From: Sporothrix humicola
Taxonomy: Eukaryota; Ascomycota; Sordariomycetes; Ophiostomatales; Ophiostomataceae
Assembly (NCBI GenBank): GCA_021396245.1
Contig: WNYE01000065.1
Span: forward strand, 1-64,000
Reading direction: 5' to 3'
DNA length: 64,000 nucleotides
In this document: piece by piece, positions 19,314-30,890 of the stretch
Layout of the letters: every line of letters begins with the position of its first letter
Position numbering within the stretch: position 1 is the stretch's first letter
The notes under the pieces: generated by a model
Databases searched by the model: none
Told to the model about the DNA's origin: nothing
Seen by the model: only the letters and a program-made list of their open reading frames with translations
Translations under genes and position numbers: made by a program

Positions 19314-21171
19314 ATGTCACGACTACATTACAGTCCCAGCTCACGCCGTCGTATGGCACAAGGTGAGACCACCCCGTTGTTGGGCGACGAATTCCCTCCT
19401 CTTCAGGAACAACATGTATGTCGCTGCCTCTGCCTTTGTCTCTTTTTTATGTTAGCTTTACTTTATTTTCCTGTATCATGATGCTAATCCAACTCACGTC
19501 CGAATCAAGACACACGAGGACCGTGGCCCAGACCCGAAACCATCCACACGGGCAATTCTCTCTATCCTCTCCGTTCTGCTTGTCGGAGTCTTCGTGTCCA
19601 ACGCAGACACCACGTTTCTGCTCGCAGCATACCCGCAGATTGCATCAGAATTCGGCGCGCTTCAACACGGCGCTTGGCTTCTCACATCGTACATGCTAGC
19701 CATGTGTGCGGTGCAGCCGCTTTACGGTCGTCTTAGTAGCATATTTGGCCGCAAGCCGCTGCTCCTCGTTGCGTACGCTCTGTACACTCTGGGTTCGGCG
19801 GTCTGTGCGGTTGCCACGAGCATGTCCGCCGTTATTCTTGGCCGTATCCTGGCAGGAATGGGCGGCGCTGGCCTGGTCTGCTTGGTGTCTATTCTCATCA
19901 CGGATCTCGTTCCTCTCCGCGAAGTGGCCGCATACCGCAGCTACGTCAACATTGTCCAGACCGTTGGCCGCAGTGTTGGAGCGCCTCTTGGTGGTCTTGT
20001 GGCTGACCGTTTTGGCTGGAGAGCTGCCTTCCGCGGCGTAGTGCCATTGACACTAGTTGGCGCTGTTCTCGTGTCCTGGAAACTGGAAAACAATCACGGT
20101 CTGACAGGCACCTGCAAAGAGAATGCGTCACTGGCCACACGTCTCCGCCGCGTCGATGTCCTCGGCGCCGTTCTCTTGGCAACGTCTATCTCTCTTGCCC
20201 TTGCCGCTATATCACTGACCAGCAATGCGCCCGTTGGAGCAGAAAGTCTCACAGACGGTGGAATCATCCCCTACCTGAAGAATATCCCGTCGTGGGTTCA
20301 TATCTCCTTGGTTACGCTGCAATGTGGTGTGGCGTTCTTCTGGTGGGAAACGAACCGTGCTGTGGAGCCGATATTCCCCCCCAAATTGCTGGCTCATCGC
20401 GCGGTATGGACATCCTACCTGCTTCTCCTCCTACAGAATACGGCACAAGCTGCGGCCACCCTGTCTGTTCCTCTCTTCATCCAAGTCACACGAGGCGAAG
20501 ACGTCGGTACGTCTGGCCTGTATCTCCTTCCCAGCGTGGTGGGAAACACAGTCGGCGGCCTGGCCACAGGGATCTACGTCAGTCGGGTGGGCCGATACCG
20601 GGCCGCAGCTGTTGTCTCTGCTCTTGCAGGTGTGCTGGGATAAGGTATGATGATTTGGAGATGGACGGCAGGGCCATCGTTCCACCCTGTGCTCGACGAT
20701 ATCTGGATCTTTTACGCTGGGTTAGCTACGGGAATGGCCCACTCGGCAGCCTTCATGGCACTGGCTGCGGGACTATCTTCGGGAGCCCATGGCAACGATT
20801 CTGAGGACGCTCGGGCGGGCAGTAACTCTGCCCACAGCGATCAGTCTGACAGTGATGCGTCAGTGGCCATTGCAAGCTCTGGTATTTATCTCAGCGGCAA
20901 CGTTGGGGGCGTGATTGGACTGTCGGTTTCCAGTGCTCTCCTCCAGGGCGTATTGCGGTCCAAAACCACGCAGTTTCTGGATCCTGCAACAGTGGAAAAG
21001 GTGCTGTCGTCTATCGACTATGTTCTCTCTCTTCCTCAAGGGGACGTTGTCAGGGCGAAGATCGTGGATGCTTACGTGGATGGGTTTCGGTCAACATTTG
21101 TTGAGGCTATGCTGTGTTCTGCTCTGGGCCTTGTCGCTGCTCTATGTATCAGGGAACATACCTTGAGGTAG
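19314..21171 (+). pseudogene. DHA2/VBA-like MFS transporter interrupted by one in-frame TAA
   Basis: This is a 14-segment drug:H+ antiporter-2 type transporter, related to vacuolar basic amino acid transporters (VBA). Exon 1 (19314-19415) encodes a short N-terminus ending LLGDEFPPLQEQH, an intron of 94 nt follows (GTATGT donor, AAG acceptor), and exon 2 runs from 19510. Motifs are PLYGRLSSIFGRK, LVPLREVAAYRSYVN and APLGGLVADRFGWR. A TAA at 20641-20643 (codon 412) interrupts the frame between ALAGVLG and GMMIWRW. The same frame then continues to 21171 with clear transporter sequence, giving 587 residues if the stop were a Tyr codon (inferred). A 42-nt intron removing the stop is formally possible but below normal size and would delete membrane sequence. 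Confidence 0.85.
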
Positions 21172-22609
21172 TGCACCTATGCGCAGCGAAATACTATTGT
21201 AGATAGTGTGGAAGAATGTCTAAACATTGTAACCATTTCTCTTTTTGTCCGCCTTTTTTTTTTTGGCGTTCGTTCACGGTAAAATGAAAATAAAAAGAAT
21301 AAAAAAAGAACACGGGATGTAGACAATAGCCACTTAAAAGTCCACAAGTTCACAGAAATTAACGAATGGAAGATTGATGCTTTGAGATTCAACATAAGAA
21401 AAACTGAATGGGTGCACGCGGTAAAACCCCTCACAAATTCAAGTGCATGCAGGAAGAACGTTTACACTTGTGCCTGGCTTGAGCTTGAGGCTCATGTTTA
21501 GATCGTCAGGGGCCCACAGAAAGGTTCTAGCGCATCCTTGAGTGGACCGCAACGCCTGTGCGTGGAAAAAGCAAAAATTGGCTTCGATCGGGCTACTAGC
21601 CACAAACACAAAATCATTTTAATCCGAGTTCTGGACTCACATACCATATCCTCCGAAAACACTTTGCGATAAACAGGTGATTCCTACTGTTTATTTTCTG
21701 CTGTTTCCGACGCTGGCAGGCCAAGCTGTAAGAGTGTGTGACGGCATTGTCAATAACGTGGTCGATTATTAATTCAGAATGGCATCAAAGGGCCTGCTAC
21801 CTCTCGGCGTGGACCTCCAAGCAAATCCTTACCGGGCATCAGAATGACGAACAAAATGATTCCGAATATCACACCGACCAGTGGAGTGTTAAAAGCAGAG
21901 TAAACATACACGATTGCGCACAATAAGCAGAAAACACACGATCGAACAGCCACACCGCGTTATGCTGGCCAAGGCATTTCACTTGACAGGAAGGCCCGGA
22001 TGTCAACACGAGACTGCAAGGGCGTCAAATCGAAGTGGACATTAAGCGGAAACCTGGGCAAGATGTGGCCTGGGCACGTCGCGTATTTGCGCTGAGATTT
22101 TGCGCCATGCGGCGACGCCTCAATTTGGAAGGAGCAAGCAGGACAGCGTGATTCTGTGTGTCAAGAGCTTATTCAGAGGAGACAAACGGAGTCAAAAGGA
22201 GCCAAAAGGAGTCAAAAAACGGTGCACAAATTTTTTCCAAGCCGTTGGGCGGCGAAATTGAGCGATTGCGCAATCGGGGGGGCCCCATTCAAAGTACCGA
22301 TCGGCGCCTCCCGCAGGGTTCTGTAGGTTCTGCAGTGCGCCGGCACTAGCGTGTACTTCAGTGTACTTGGCCCAGGACCCATCACGACATACACGCACAT
22401 GTACACAAAATGCTGGGCAAGCTCGGCGAGCTCAACGACGAAGCGGAAAAGTACAAAATGGACGGAGTGCCTTGTTGACTCGGTCGATTTACTTATTTTT
22501 GGGATTTTGACGAAAAGAGTCAAGAACTTTGAATTCAAACAACTCAACTCACGCACATATTGTCCTGGACGGAAAACAGGCCGAATTTCAAAATACACCG
22601 GCGGCCACC
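21172..22609. other. Intergenic, 1.4 kb, no gene seen
   Basis: The stretch lies between the DHA2-like gene and the methionine permease. No domain-bearing frame, RNA gene or transposon is visible. Short direct repeats of GGAGTCAAAAGGAG type occur at about 22186-22216. The final few hundred bases should hold the permease promoter. Confidence 0.5.
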
Positions 22610-24527
22610 ATGGCAGGCTCTCTTTTTTCCAGGTTCAACCGAGCCAAGGGCTCCAGCTCCAGCGTCGAGCCTGCTGGCTCGCCGTTTTCGTCGCCCGAGC
22701 CCGAAACCGGCGTGTCGTCGAACAACGGAGAGAACGGAAAGGGCAGCGACGAGCCGCGGCACAGCACTGACGTCGGTAAGTTTGGACGAGGATAGAGGAA
22801 GCAGGATGCCTATGCTTACTACTGCATATCACACACAAAGACGACGAACTGACACCATTGCTCGTGCCTGCCTCTGGCATTCAAGGCCGAATCGAACATG
22901 CACGCGAGAAGAAGCGCCAGATCGGCGTTGTGTCGGCCACGATGCTTATCGTGAACCGCGTTATTGGCACCGGCATCTTCGCCACACCCGGCACGATCCT
23001 CGCGCTCTCCGGCAGCGTCGGCCTGTCGCTGTTTATCTGGGTGGCCGGCATGCTGATTGCCGCCACCGGCACGGCTGTCTACATCGAGTTCGGCACGGCG
23101 ATCCCCAAGAACGGCGGCGAGAAGAATTACCTCGAGTTTGTGTACCGTCGACCAAAGTTTCTCGTCACCGGATGTTACACGGGCTACGTGATCCTCCTGG
23201 GCTGGGCCAGCGGCAACTCGGTCATCTTTGGCGAGTACATTCTCAACGCCGCCCAGGTCGAGCCGACAAGATGGAACGAGCGCGGGGTGGGTCTTGCCTG
23301 CATCACCAGCGCCTTCCTCATCCACGGCCTGGCCCTGAAGTGGGGACTGCGTCTGCAGAATCTGCTCGGCTCCATCAAGCTCCTCATTATTCTCATTATT
23401 GTCGTGGGCGGCTGGGTTGCACTGGCCGGCCACATCAAGCTGCCCGAGGATGAAAAGCCGCACAACTTCCGCAACGCCTTTGAAGGAACGACTGGCAGCG
23501 CTTACGGCGTCGTCACGGCCCTGTACAACGTCATCTGGAGCTACATCGGCTACAGCAACGCCAACTACGCGCTGAGTGAGACGAAGAACCCTGTGCGGAC
23601 GCTCAAGATCGCCGCCCCGCTCGCCATCACCGTCATCTCGATTCTCTACATGCTTGTCAACGTGGCCTACTTTGCAAGTGTGTCCAAGGACGAGATTATC
23701 TCGTCCGGCCAGCTGGTTGCCGCGTCCATGTTCAAGAATGTGTTTGGCGGCACTGCCGAGCGTGCGCTGTCTGTCTTTGTTGCCCTGTCGGCCTTTGGCA
23801 ACGTCCTGAGCGTGATTTTCTCGCAAGGAAGGCTAGTACAGGCAAGCGACCTCCCACTGACCCAAAATACTTACCCGAAATATGGGAAATATGGCTGACA
23901 GACCAGGAACTCGGCATCGAGGGCATTCTGCCCTTTTCGCGCTTCTGGGCCAGCAACAAGCCCTTCAACGCGCCTCTGGCCGGTCTGTTTGAGCACTGGC
24001 TTGTCTCGGTAATCATCATGGTTGCTCCGCCGGCTGGGGACGCTTATAATTTTATTCTGAAGTGAGTTTGACGAAGCCACAATTTTCTTTTTCTTGTTTG
24101 TTTTTTTTTTTTTTTTTTTTGCAATTTACTAACACCTTACAGCCTCATCTCGTACCCACTTGCCATCGTCAACGCCTTTGTGGCTGCTGGCCTTCTCTAC
24201 CTGTACAAGAACCGCCAGGCCTGGAACTGGCACCCGCCCATCTCGGCCACCTGGCCCGTCGTTCTATTTTTCTTCCTCAGCAATATCTATCTCGTGGTCG
24301 CACCATTCGTCCCGCCACCCGAAGGCCAGAACGTCTACGACCACCTGCCTTATTGGCTCCACTGCGTCGTCGGCTTTGGTCTTATCTTTGCCGGCGGTCT
24401 CTACTGGGTTGTCTGGGCCAAGATCCTGCCCAAGATTGGTGGCTACGAGCTGGTGCGCGAGGAATACATTGACGAGGTCGACGGCTGGGAGAAGCACGTT
24501 TTCGTTCGTCGGCCGCTTTCGTCGTAA
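22610..24527 (+). CDS. MUP1-type high-affinity methionine permease
   Basis: This plasma-membrane amino-acid/polyamine/organocation transporter is of the L-type (YAT/MUP1) group and probably imports methionine or another neutral amino acid. Exons are 22610-22775, 22841-23841, 23907-24061 and 24143-24527, giving 568 residues. The N-terminal 65 residues are Ser/Pro-rich and cytosolic. TM1 begins at IGVVSATMLIVNRVIGTGIF, and a GNVLSVIFSQGR motif lies before the second junction. Intron 2 (23842-23906) starts with GC rather than GT (CAG|GCAAGC) and ends ACCAG; only this choice restores the conserved SQGR-LVQELG reading frame. The other introns are GT-AG. Substrate assignment follows the family and is not proved. 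Confidence 0.92.
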
Positions 24528-25191
24528 TGGGCACGAGTCTTTCAAGCATGACATTTACCGCACTTACATTTTTTACCAAAAGATATCCTACTTTCATCTA
24601 TTACCATTCAAATACACACCTAATTTCCTACTGAAAGAACAACTGATGTTGGGCAGCTCTTGGACCCACTTTTGTCTTAGTCAGCATTCCTACCTCTTGC
24701 TTCTGTGGCCTTTTGGCCTCTCTCTCTCTCTATCTCCTAGTCCTAGTCCTTGGTGATAATTCTGTCGACTCCTTTCCGTCTCACAACTGATTATCTCAAA
24801 CATAAAATGAGAGCGCGTAACGGTGGCTGTTCTGGACCCACGTTTTGTTGAATTTGTGAAAGAGTCAGATCCCGATCTCCACTCATACTGTAAACTCCGT
24901 CTGACAACCTCCGTTGGTGACATACATCCCGACCAATGTGAATATAATGGACGAAAAGAGGAGACGAATCGAAAAGAAGCTACAATGCAGACGTCGTGTA
25001 AATGGAGACGATGGAATGACATCCCAGTCAAAGCTGTCACGGTGAAGAATAGACAGCACTTACAGCACTTACAGCACTTACAGCACTTACAGCACTTACA
25101 GCACTACAACACTCATGATTCAATTTGAGTGCGCCTTATATTTTGAGACTTAAACGAGTAAAAAGTAAAATATACAGAGAGAGTCCTCCTG
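24528..25191. other. Convergent intergenic region with a 9-bp repeat
   Basis: The region lies between the 3' ends of the permease (plus) and the cupin gene (minus). Apart from the short tandem repeat listed separately and a CT-rich run near 24718-24750, nothing is seen. Confidence 0.55.
25055..25104. repeat. 9-bp tandem repeat (ACAGCACTT)n
   Basis: About six head-to-tail copies of ACAGCACTT lie here, the last one imperfect. It sits in non-coding sequence between two convergent genes. Confidence 0.85.
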
Positions 25192-25770
25192 CTACTGAGG
25201 CTGATTCTGAGGCAGCAGCTTAGCTCCCTCACCGAGGTCTTCTTTGAGCGCCGTCTCTCCAACCTTGACTGCCTCGGTCGGCTGCAGAACAAACATCATG
25301 CGGGCCCAGTTTGACTCTGAAGTGTTGATCCACTGGTGGTTCGTGGCCCGCTGGACAACAACATCGCCGGCCTTGAGGTGGTGCACCTCGCCCGAGTCGA
25401 GCACCATGTCGATCGTGCCTGCGATAACAATGCCATAATCGAGGCTCTGGGTGCGGTGCATGGCGCACTTGTAGCTGGGACAGAAGTCGACACAGCGAAG
25501 AAGCGTGCCGGCCTGGTTTACCAAGCTCATCGGGGCCTTGAGCAGCGCATCGTGGGCCTTGATATCGGCGTCGTTGTTGAGGTCGGGCGGGAACTGGGAC
25601 GTCGAGTAGAGAAGGCTGAAGGCCATCTGGTCATTGTCAAACGCGTGCCATTTGAATTCGTTTTCGGAATGCACAACAGCTTTGGCCTCCTTGTTGTGGG
25701 AGGTGACGAGGATCTTTTGCTGGCTCAAGGACGGCGCTGAAAGCTGGCCGCTGGCGGTAGGCTGTGCCAT
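25192..25770 (-). CDS. Cupin domain protein
   Basis: This single-exon gene encodes 192 residues with one conserved cupin barrel at about residues 75-165. Motif 1 is CAMHRTQSLDYGIVIAG, with one His and an Asp where Glu is usual. Motif 2 is GDVVVQRATNHQWIN, with the His and Asn expected of the metal-binding consensus. Family members bind a metal ion and include small dioxygenases, isomerases and non-enzymatic binding proteins, so no reaction can be assigned. No signal peptide is visible, so it is probably cytosolic. Its neighbour on the same strand is a secreted sulfatase 456 bp upstream, with no obvious functional link. Confidence 0.85.
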   Translation of the reverse strand: MAQPTASGQLSAPSLSQQKILVTSHNKEAKAVVHSENEFKWHAFDNDQMAFSLLYSTSQFPPDLNNDADIKAHDALLKAPMSLVNQAGTLLRCVDFCPSYKCAMHRTQSLDYGIVIAGTIDMVLDSGEVHHLKAGDVVVQRATNHQWINTSESNWARMMFVLQPTEAVKVGETALKEDLGEGAKLLPQNQPQ

Positions 25771-26226
25771 TGTAGCTGGTGTGGGATTCTGAAGTTAAAG
25801 TGTAACAGGTGGAGGAAGCTTTTCGTATGTAGATTGTTCCGCTTGATTTCCCTCGGGGCATTTCACTGTGATATTTATATTAAAATATTGTTCTAGACAC
25901 GTACAGCAGAAGCGTTACCGCCTTTTGATTCCGTGCCCGTCTGGGCCGGGTACGGTGATGTAAGACGAGCTCAGAAACAGTGGAGTACGCAGTCTGTCAT
26001 CATGTATACTGCTAAGGTTGGATGCTTACATCTCTGACCACTAGCTCGCTGGGGTGCACAGCATGAATGTGCCGAGAAAAGAAGACGTTGTATTCAAATA
26101 ACAATAAAATGACCAAAATAAAAGGATTCATAATTTACATACATATGAGTACAACTTCCTTTTGCGAAATCTCAAAAGGCAATATCTTTGCCAAATGCAA
26201 CATTGCGGAAAGTCGTCCAGCGAAAA
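25771..26226. other. Intergenic: cupin promoter and sulfatase 3' region
   Basis: 456 bp with no supported gene. It is AT-rich near 25865-25895 and 26090-26150. Confidence 0.5.
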
Positions 26227-28206
26227 TTAGACCCATTCAGACCAGTGTCCAAGGCGGACTTGGCTCTCCCGACCCACACCGTAAGATGCCTCCCTACCCA
26301 ACGGTCTCACTTGTTGGGGACCTTCAGACGACGGGATATACCCCAATTCACACTTGTCAAACTGCACCTTGGGCTGGTTGGCATAGAACGTATCGAAACG
26401 CTCGTCAAGGGCATCAATCAGACTCGAGACCACGACACTACCGCCTTCAGTTGGGGAACGTGGATGCAACACTGCCCATGGCTGACGGCAGGAGGGTCCA
26501 CGGCAGCTCTTGAGAACCATCATCAGCGCATCGAGACGGTCCAGGATGGCAGCCAATGGACGTCCCGCAATGGAGGAAGCTTCGCTCAGAGCAGACAGGC
26601 CGCTGATGACGGACGACGACAGGAGGTTGCGGACCTGGCCAGGATCACGGTTCAGGTCGTACAGCTCGTGCTCGTTGGTGCACCAAACAGCATAGTACAG
26701 GTTGTATCCGTCACCCACGAGACGCAGTCCCTTGTAGGTGTTGTTGACATAGCCGTTGACAGTGCCATTGATGACGCCCCAGTCGCCGCGGAAGCCGTAG
26801 TGTCCCTCGCCGGCGGCATTGCCCCAGAACTCAATATTCACATGCTCCGTTTTTGCAGAGGCCGACAATGCGGGCGTGCCGTCTTCCGTTAGTAATGGAA
26901 TGACGCCGCCGTCGAGATCGGCCAGACGGGGGACTATAGAAGGTGCATCAGCTAGGACAATTTCGTCGCCGCCAAAAGATGCACCGCTGGCCAGATTCAA
27001 TAATGTGGGTGCCAGGTCGGTGTGGGCCGTCACAGCCACCGACTTCACGCCCCGAGCAACACCAGGACCGCGGACGATCAGGGGGATGTTGATGTCTGTG
27101 TCGAATCCACACTCCTTGCCTGGGTGCATGCGATGCTGCGAGATGTGGTAGCCGTTGTCGGTGGTGTAGAAGATGTACGTGTTGTCGAGGGCACCTGCCT
27201 TTTCGAGACGGCGAACAAGGCCGTCGACCATCTCGTCCACCGACTGCAAGGCACGGAGGCGGCAGCGCTGGTACTCGTCGTTGTATTCGATGACTGTGTC
27301 GTTGAGCTTCGGCAGCTGCGCCACCCACGAGACTCCACTGGGCGTGTCGGGGTTGAAGCTGTCGGTCCGCGGGATCTTGTAGTCTTTGAAAAGATGTGCG
27401 TGGCGGGCGGCGTATTTGGGCGGCGTCCCTTCGTAGGGGAACGGGATCATGTTGGCATGCGGAGCAATCGGGGCGATGCCGAGGAAAAATGGCGCGTCGG
27501 TCTTGTCGTCCTTGGCGAGGGCCATTTCGAGGAAGTCGTATGCTTTGTCAGCAGTGACATCCGGCGAGTACTGGCCTTTGTAAGAGACCGGCTTGCCACC
27601 GTTGCGTGAGAAGTGGGCATTCTCATACTGGTAGGTGTCTGAGCAGGTTAGCTGGGTGGCTTCGTTTTAACCGACAATAATAGAAAACGAAGAAAGGAAG
27701 AAAGGAAGAAAAGGAGAAAAAAGAAAAGAAAAAGAAAAATGACACCAAAGGCACTCACAGGGATCTAACAAAAAGTCAGACTGAGTCCAGCCCTTTGCTG
27801 GAACTTCATTATAGTTGTCGGTATCATGCTGGTTGAACAGCTTCCCGACATAATACGTATCGTAGCCCAGCGCCTGCAGCCAGATGGGCAGGTAGTTGTC
27901 GTTGTGGCCCTCGCTGACCCACTTTGGATACCCGCCATAGGGAGTGACAATGTCCGTCACATTTGTGTTGTGTGCAGCCTTTCCGGTGAGGAGAGTGGCG
28001 CGAGACGGACAGCAGACGGCGATGGTGCAGAAATGGCGGGTGAATGTGGTGCCCTGGTGCATAAGATGCTTTTGAAGAAGCGGCATGTGGTCGAGGGAAT
28101 TCATGTGGACGTCCTGGTCGTCGGTCAGGATCATGATGATGTTTGGCCGGGATACAGCCGCGGCCGCGACAGAAACCGCCCCGGCAAGCGTTGAAAGAAG
28201 CTTCAT
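26227..28206 (-). CDS. Secreted sulfatase (N-acetylglucosamine-6-sulfatase/arylsulfatase-like)
   Basis: This extracellular or vacuolar sulfate-ester hydrolase has two exons, 28206-27759 and 27638-26227, separated by a 119-nt intron (GTGAGT donor, AGCTAACC branch region, CTCAG acceptor). The 619-residue product has a signal peptide (about residues 1-19), the metal-binding TDDQD at 28-32, and the sulfatase signature CCPSRATLLTG starting at Cys65, the residue expected to become formylglycine. Later come GNHDxx-free features typical of the glucosamine-6-sulfatase type: a DNGYHISQHRMHPGKE segment and a C-terminal SCRGPSCRQPW-like stretch. The start is the only ATG before the signal peptide. It is divergent from the bZIP-like gene at 28666. 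Confidence 0.92.
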
Positions 28207-28665
28207 TGTGATAGAGTGTGGACTTGGAGCAGCGAGACGAGGAAAAATAAAAAGACGTGAAATGGCAGTGACCAAAAGCCAGATGATAATCCACCGGTTT
28301 CATCTCTCAAGAACTGCCAGAAAAAGACGCTGTTAAGTATAAAATGTACAATTTACATCATATGATACACAACAAAATCAATCAAAATAAGCACAGAGAG
28401 GGCGGCGTGGCTTACACTAACACTGTTGAGTAAATGCGGCTAGCATCACAGGTGCCAGTTGGTCGTCGCATGTGTCACAGTTCAGTCGAACTAGCGGTTG
28501 TCACGCTAGCGCGAGCCTCTTCTACCATGAGAACCCCTCACAATCGGGGCCAAATCCCCGGCTAAGAGTCTCCGGCATCCATACATAAATGGGCCGAGAA
28601 CCCGGGATGCAACTAACGTGACAGACGGCCACGCATGGAGATTTGGAACTTGCAACGGCGTTTCA
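28207..28665. promoter_or_regulatory. Divergent promoter region, sulfatase and bZIP-like gene
   Basis: 459 bp with no gene. It should contain both promoters. No specific element was recognised. Confidence 0.45.
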
Positions 28666-30233
28666 ATGTCCGGGAACAACGCCAGCCCAGCAAGCGCGGT
28701 GTCACTCTACCGCCCGGTAGACACGCTTCCAGACGACAAAAAGGCCCACCGACGGTTCTGGGACCGAGAACGTCAGCGAGAGCACAGGTAGTGTTTTTTG
28801 CACGATCATGACATATTCTTGTGTTGAAACTTGCTGACTCTCCCAGAGCAAAATCAAAACACAAGGTTCTGCAGCTCGAGACAGAGACAAAGAGCCTGGG
28901 TGAGCGGCTGAAAGTTGTCGAAGAGGAACGAGACGCAGCGATCCAGACGGTGGTTGCACGTGACAAACGGATCGAAGAGCTCGATGCCATCATCAAACGA
29001 CAGAGCGCTGCGTTGCAGGCTATCCTTTCATCGGCACAAAATGCCACAAGTGGTCTAGACAGCGATGTGTGTATGACGGGGCCGCCAGGTACAAATGCAA
29101 TTGTCCAACTGCCGGCCAATGTCAATATTTCAAGAGAACACGACCACAGCCATGCATCGCCTCCTCGGATCGCCTCGACCGACTGGCTCTTCCCCCTTCC
29201 GTCTCACGACACGGTCGACAGCATTGCGTGGGCAAACTTTGTCGACTCGTGGCCGCTGAATCTGATCGACTCTCTTCCGTTGCCAGATGAAGCAGTTCTC
29301 AGGCAACACTCTGCGGATATTACCCCGGCGTGGGAAAGACTGCCGGTGAGCAGCCCGCCCATGTGCAAGCATGATGAGGCCGTCTACGAACTGTTGCAGC
29401 GGTTCCAGGACGCAGAGACCCGTGCAGCTGAGGCCTCAGCAGAGCCATCAACAGAGCCACGATGCTGCGAGATGGACAGGAGGTCTGATGGCCTTCAGAA
29501 AACGAGATACATCGCCGAGCTGTCCACCCCGACCTTTCCACAAGTCTCGTCTCTCCTGAACCCGCCAGTGCAAGAAAACAGTAATGGCAACAACCACGAC
29601 AGCCACAGATCACAATCACACATTGTTTCACGTGGAACTCGGAAAGTAAAAGGCCGTTGCCGACCACATCGCGGGATCGCGCATACAATCTTTGCTCGGG
29701 TCATGACGCAGATGCCCGTGGAAGACGTGGCCGGACGCCTTGCGGCCATGTGGCTCGTCTGCCACCAGGTCCGTTGGCGGCTGTGCCGGTCCGAGCCCAC
29801 CTTCAAGGCCATGCCTTCATTCCTCCGGCCAACAACCACACAGCTGACAGTGCCACATCCAATGTGGATTGACACCATCGTCTGGCCGGCAGCACGGAAC
29901 CGGCTCATTGAGAACTCGCACATCTACCGAGATGGAGCGACGTTCGACGTGTTCCGTACGCGGCTTGGCCAGGCACTGTCGGTCAACTGGGACCGGAACC
30001 TGCTCGACAGCTTGGCGGTCGTTCCTCTGGTTGATTCTGAAGCCGATGGCAATGGCGCTGGCGATGGCGATGCAACACACGATGGACTTCCCAGGTCCGA
30101 CTACTGCCTGAGCCAGCTGTTCCAGGACCACCTGTCGGACATTGCGAACTGGAGCCTCGACGAGGCGTTTGTTGCTGCATATCCCTTCCTGCGAGGGGCG
30201 GTAAATGAGTCCAAACGGGCGTCTGCTGGGTGA
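28666..30233 (+). CDS. bZIP-like regulator with DUF3425 domain
   Basis: This is probably a nuclear transcription factor of the fungal bZIP/DUF3425 group. Exon 1 (28666-28787) encodes a short N-terminus and a basic region, KKAHRRFWDRERQREHR. A 59-nt intron (GTAGTG donor, GCTGAC branch, CCCAG acceptor) follows, then exon 2 (28847-30233). The product is 502 residues. A coiled coil or zipper lies at about residues 45-95. The C-terminal half contains the DUF3425 pattern, including MPSFLRPTTTQLTVPHPMW and VWPAARNRLIEN. The basic region has Asp where bZIP proteins normally have the invariant Asn. Exon 1 is inferred from frame, splice sites and charge pattern, and is less certain than exon 2. Confidence 0.82.
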
Positions 30234-30890
30234 TGCGCTTGTTGCGGAGTCGCCGGAGTTTTGCAACATAATCCATGATCTATTTCAGTAAATATTGATT
30301 AACGTATGAGTACGGAGTACGGAGTAATCCTCAGGTGAATTATCTGCTCCACTGAAAATCTAGCCTCGGTCTGTCGACAGCCCGATTTAGCGACATTGCC
30401 GGCCACCTAATGCGGTGCAAGAGATCGTACAAAATTGAAGCTGAAGTCCCCGCTAGCCCGCTGTGACAGGTGGTTGCGAGCTAAGTCACAGCGGTCTGGG
30501 CCGGTCCACTGCCTGCCAGAATAGGCAATTATTTACACCATTTAGGAAAGAGCTGTCTTGGCATCAATCAATAAAACAGAGAATCGTGGGTCCCAAATCA
30601 ACAACGTCTGTTCTAGCCTCTTCCTGCCATATTATTCACAGTTCCCCTGATTTTGTGCATCTTTGGACGCGTACTAATAAAATGTGCCGCTACTTTTCCA
30701 CGTCTTTCGTCTGCGCCACCCAACAATCTTTTTTTCTTTTTCGCTCATAAATACGTGGCTGTCTGTGTTTTTTGTTTTTTGTTTTTTTCGTCGTCCACAG
30801 AGCTTAAATTTATCAACATCTGGAGTCTGATACCGTCCGTTTTCCTCCATTTCAAGCCACACAATCCCGCCCACGATCCCCTCCTTCACG
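30234..30890. other. Intergenic, promoter of the small secreted protein
   Basis: No gene is supported. A short TACGGAGTACGGAGTA repeat lies near 30307-30325. T-rich tracts and a CATAAATA element near 30747 lie upstream of the next gene. Confidence 0.5.

Noticed and set aside
20630..20672. A 42-nt intron that would remove the TAA in the DHA2-like transporter
   Set aside because: It is shorter than any other intron here, has a weak GTGTGC donor, and would delete conserved membrane sequence (GMMIWRW) that matches the family.
22158..22770. Extra upstream coding exon of the methionine permease
   Set aside because: The frame before 22610 has no ATG and no family similarity; the ATG at 22610 sits in a good CCACCATGG context.
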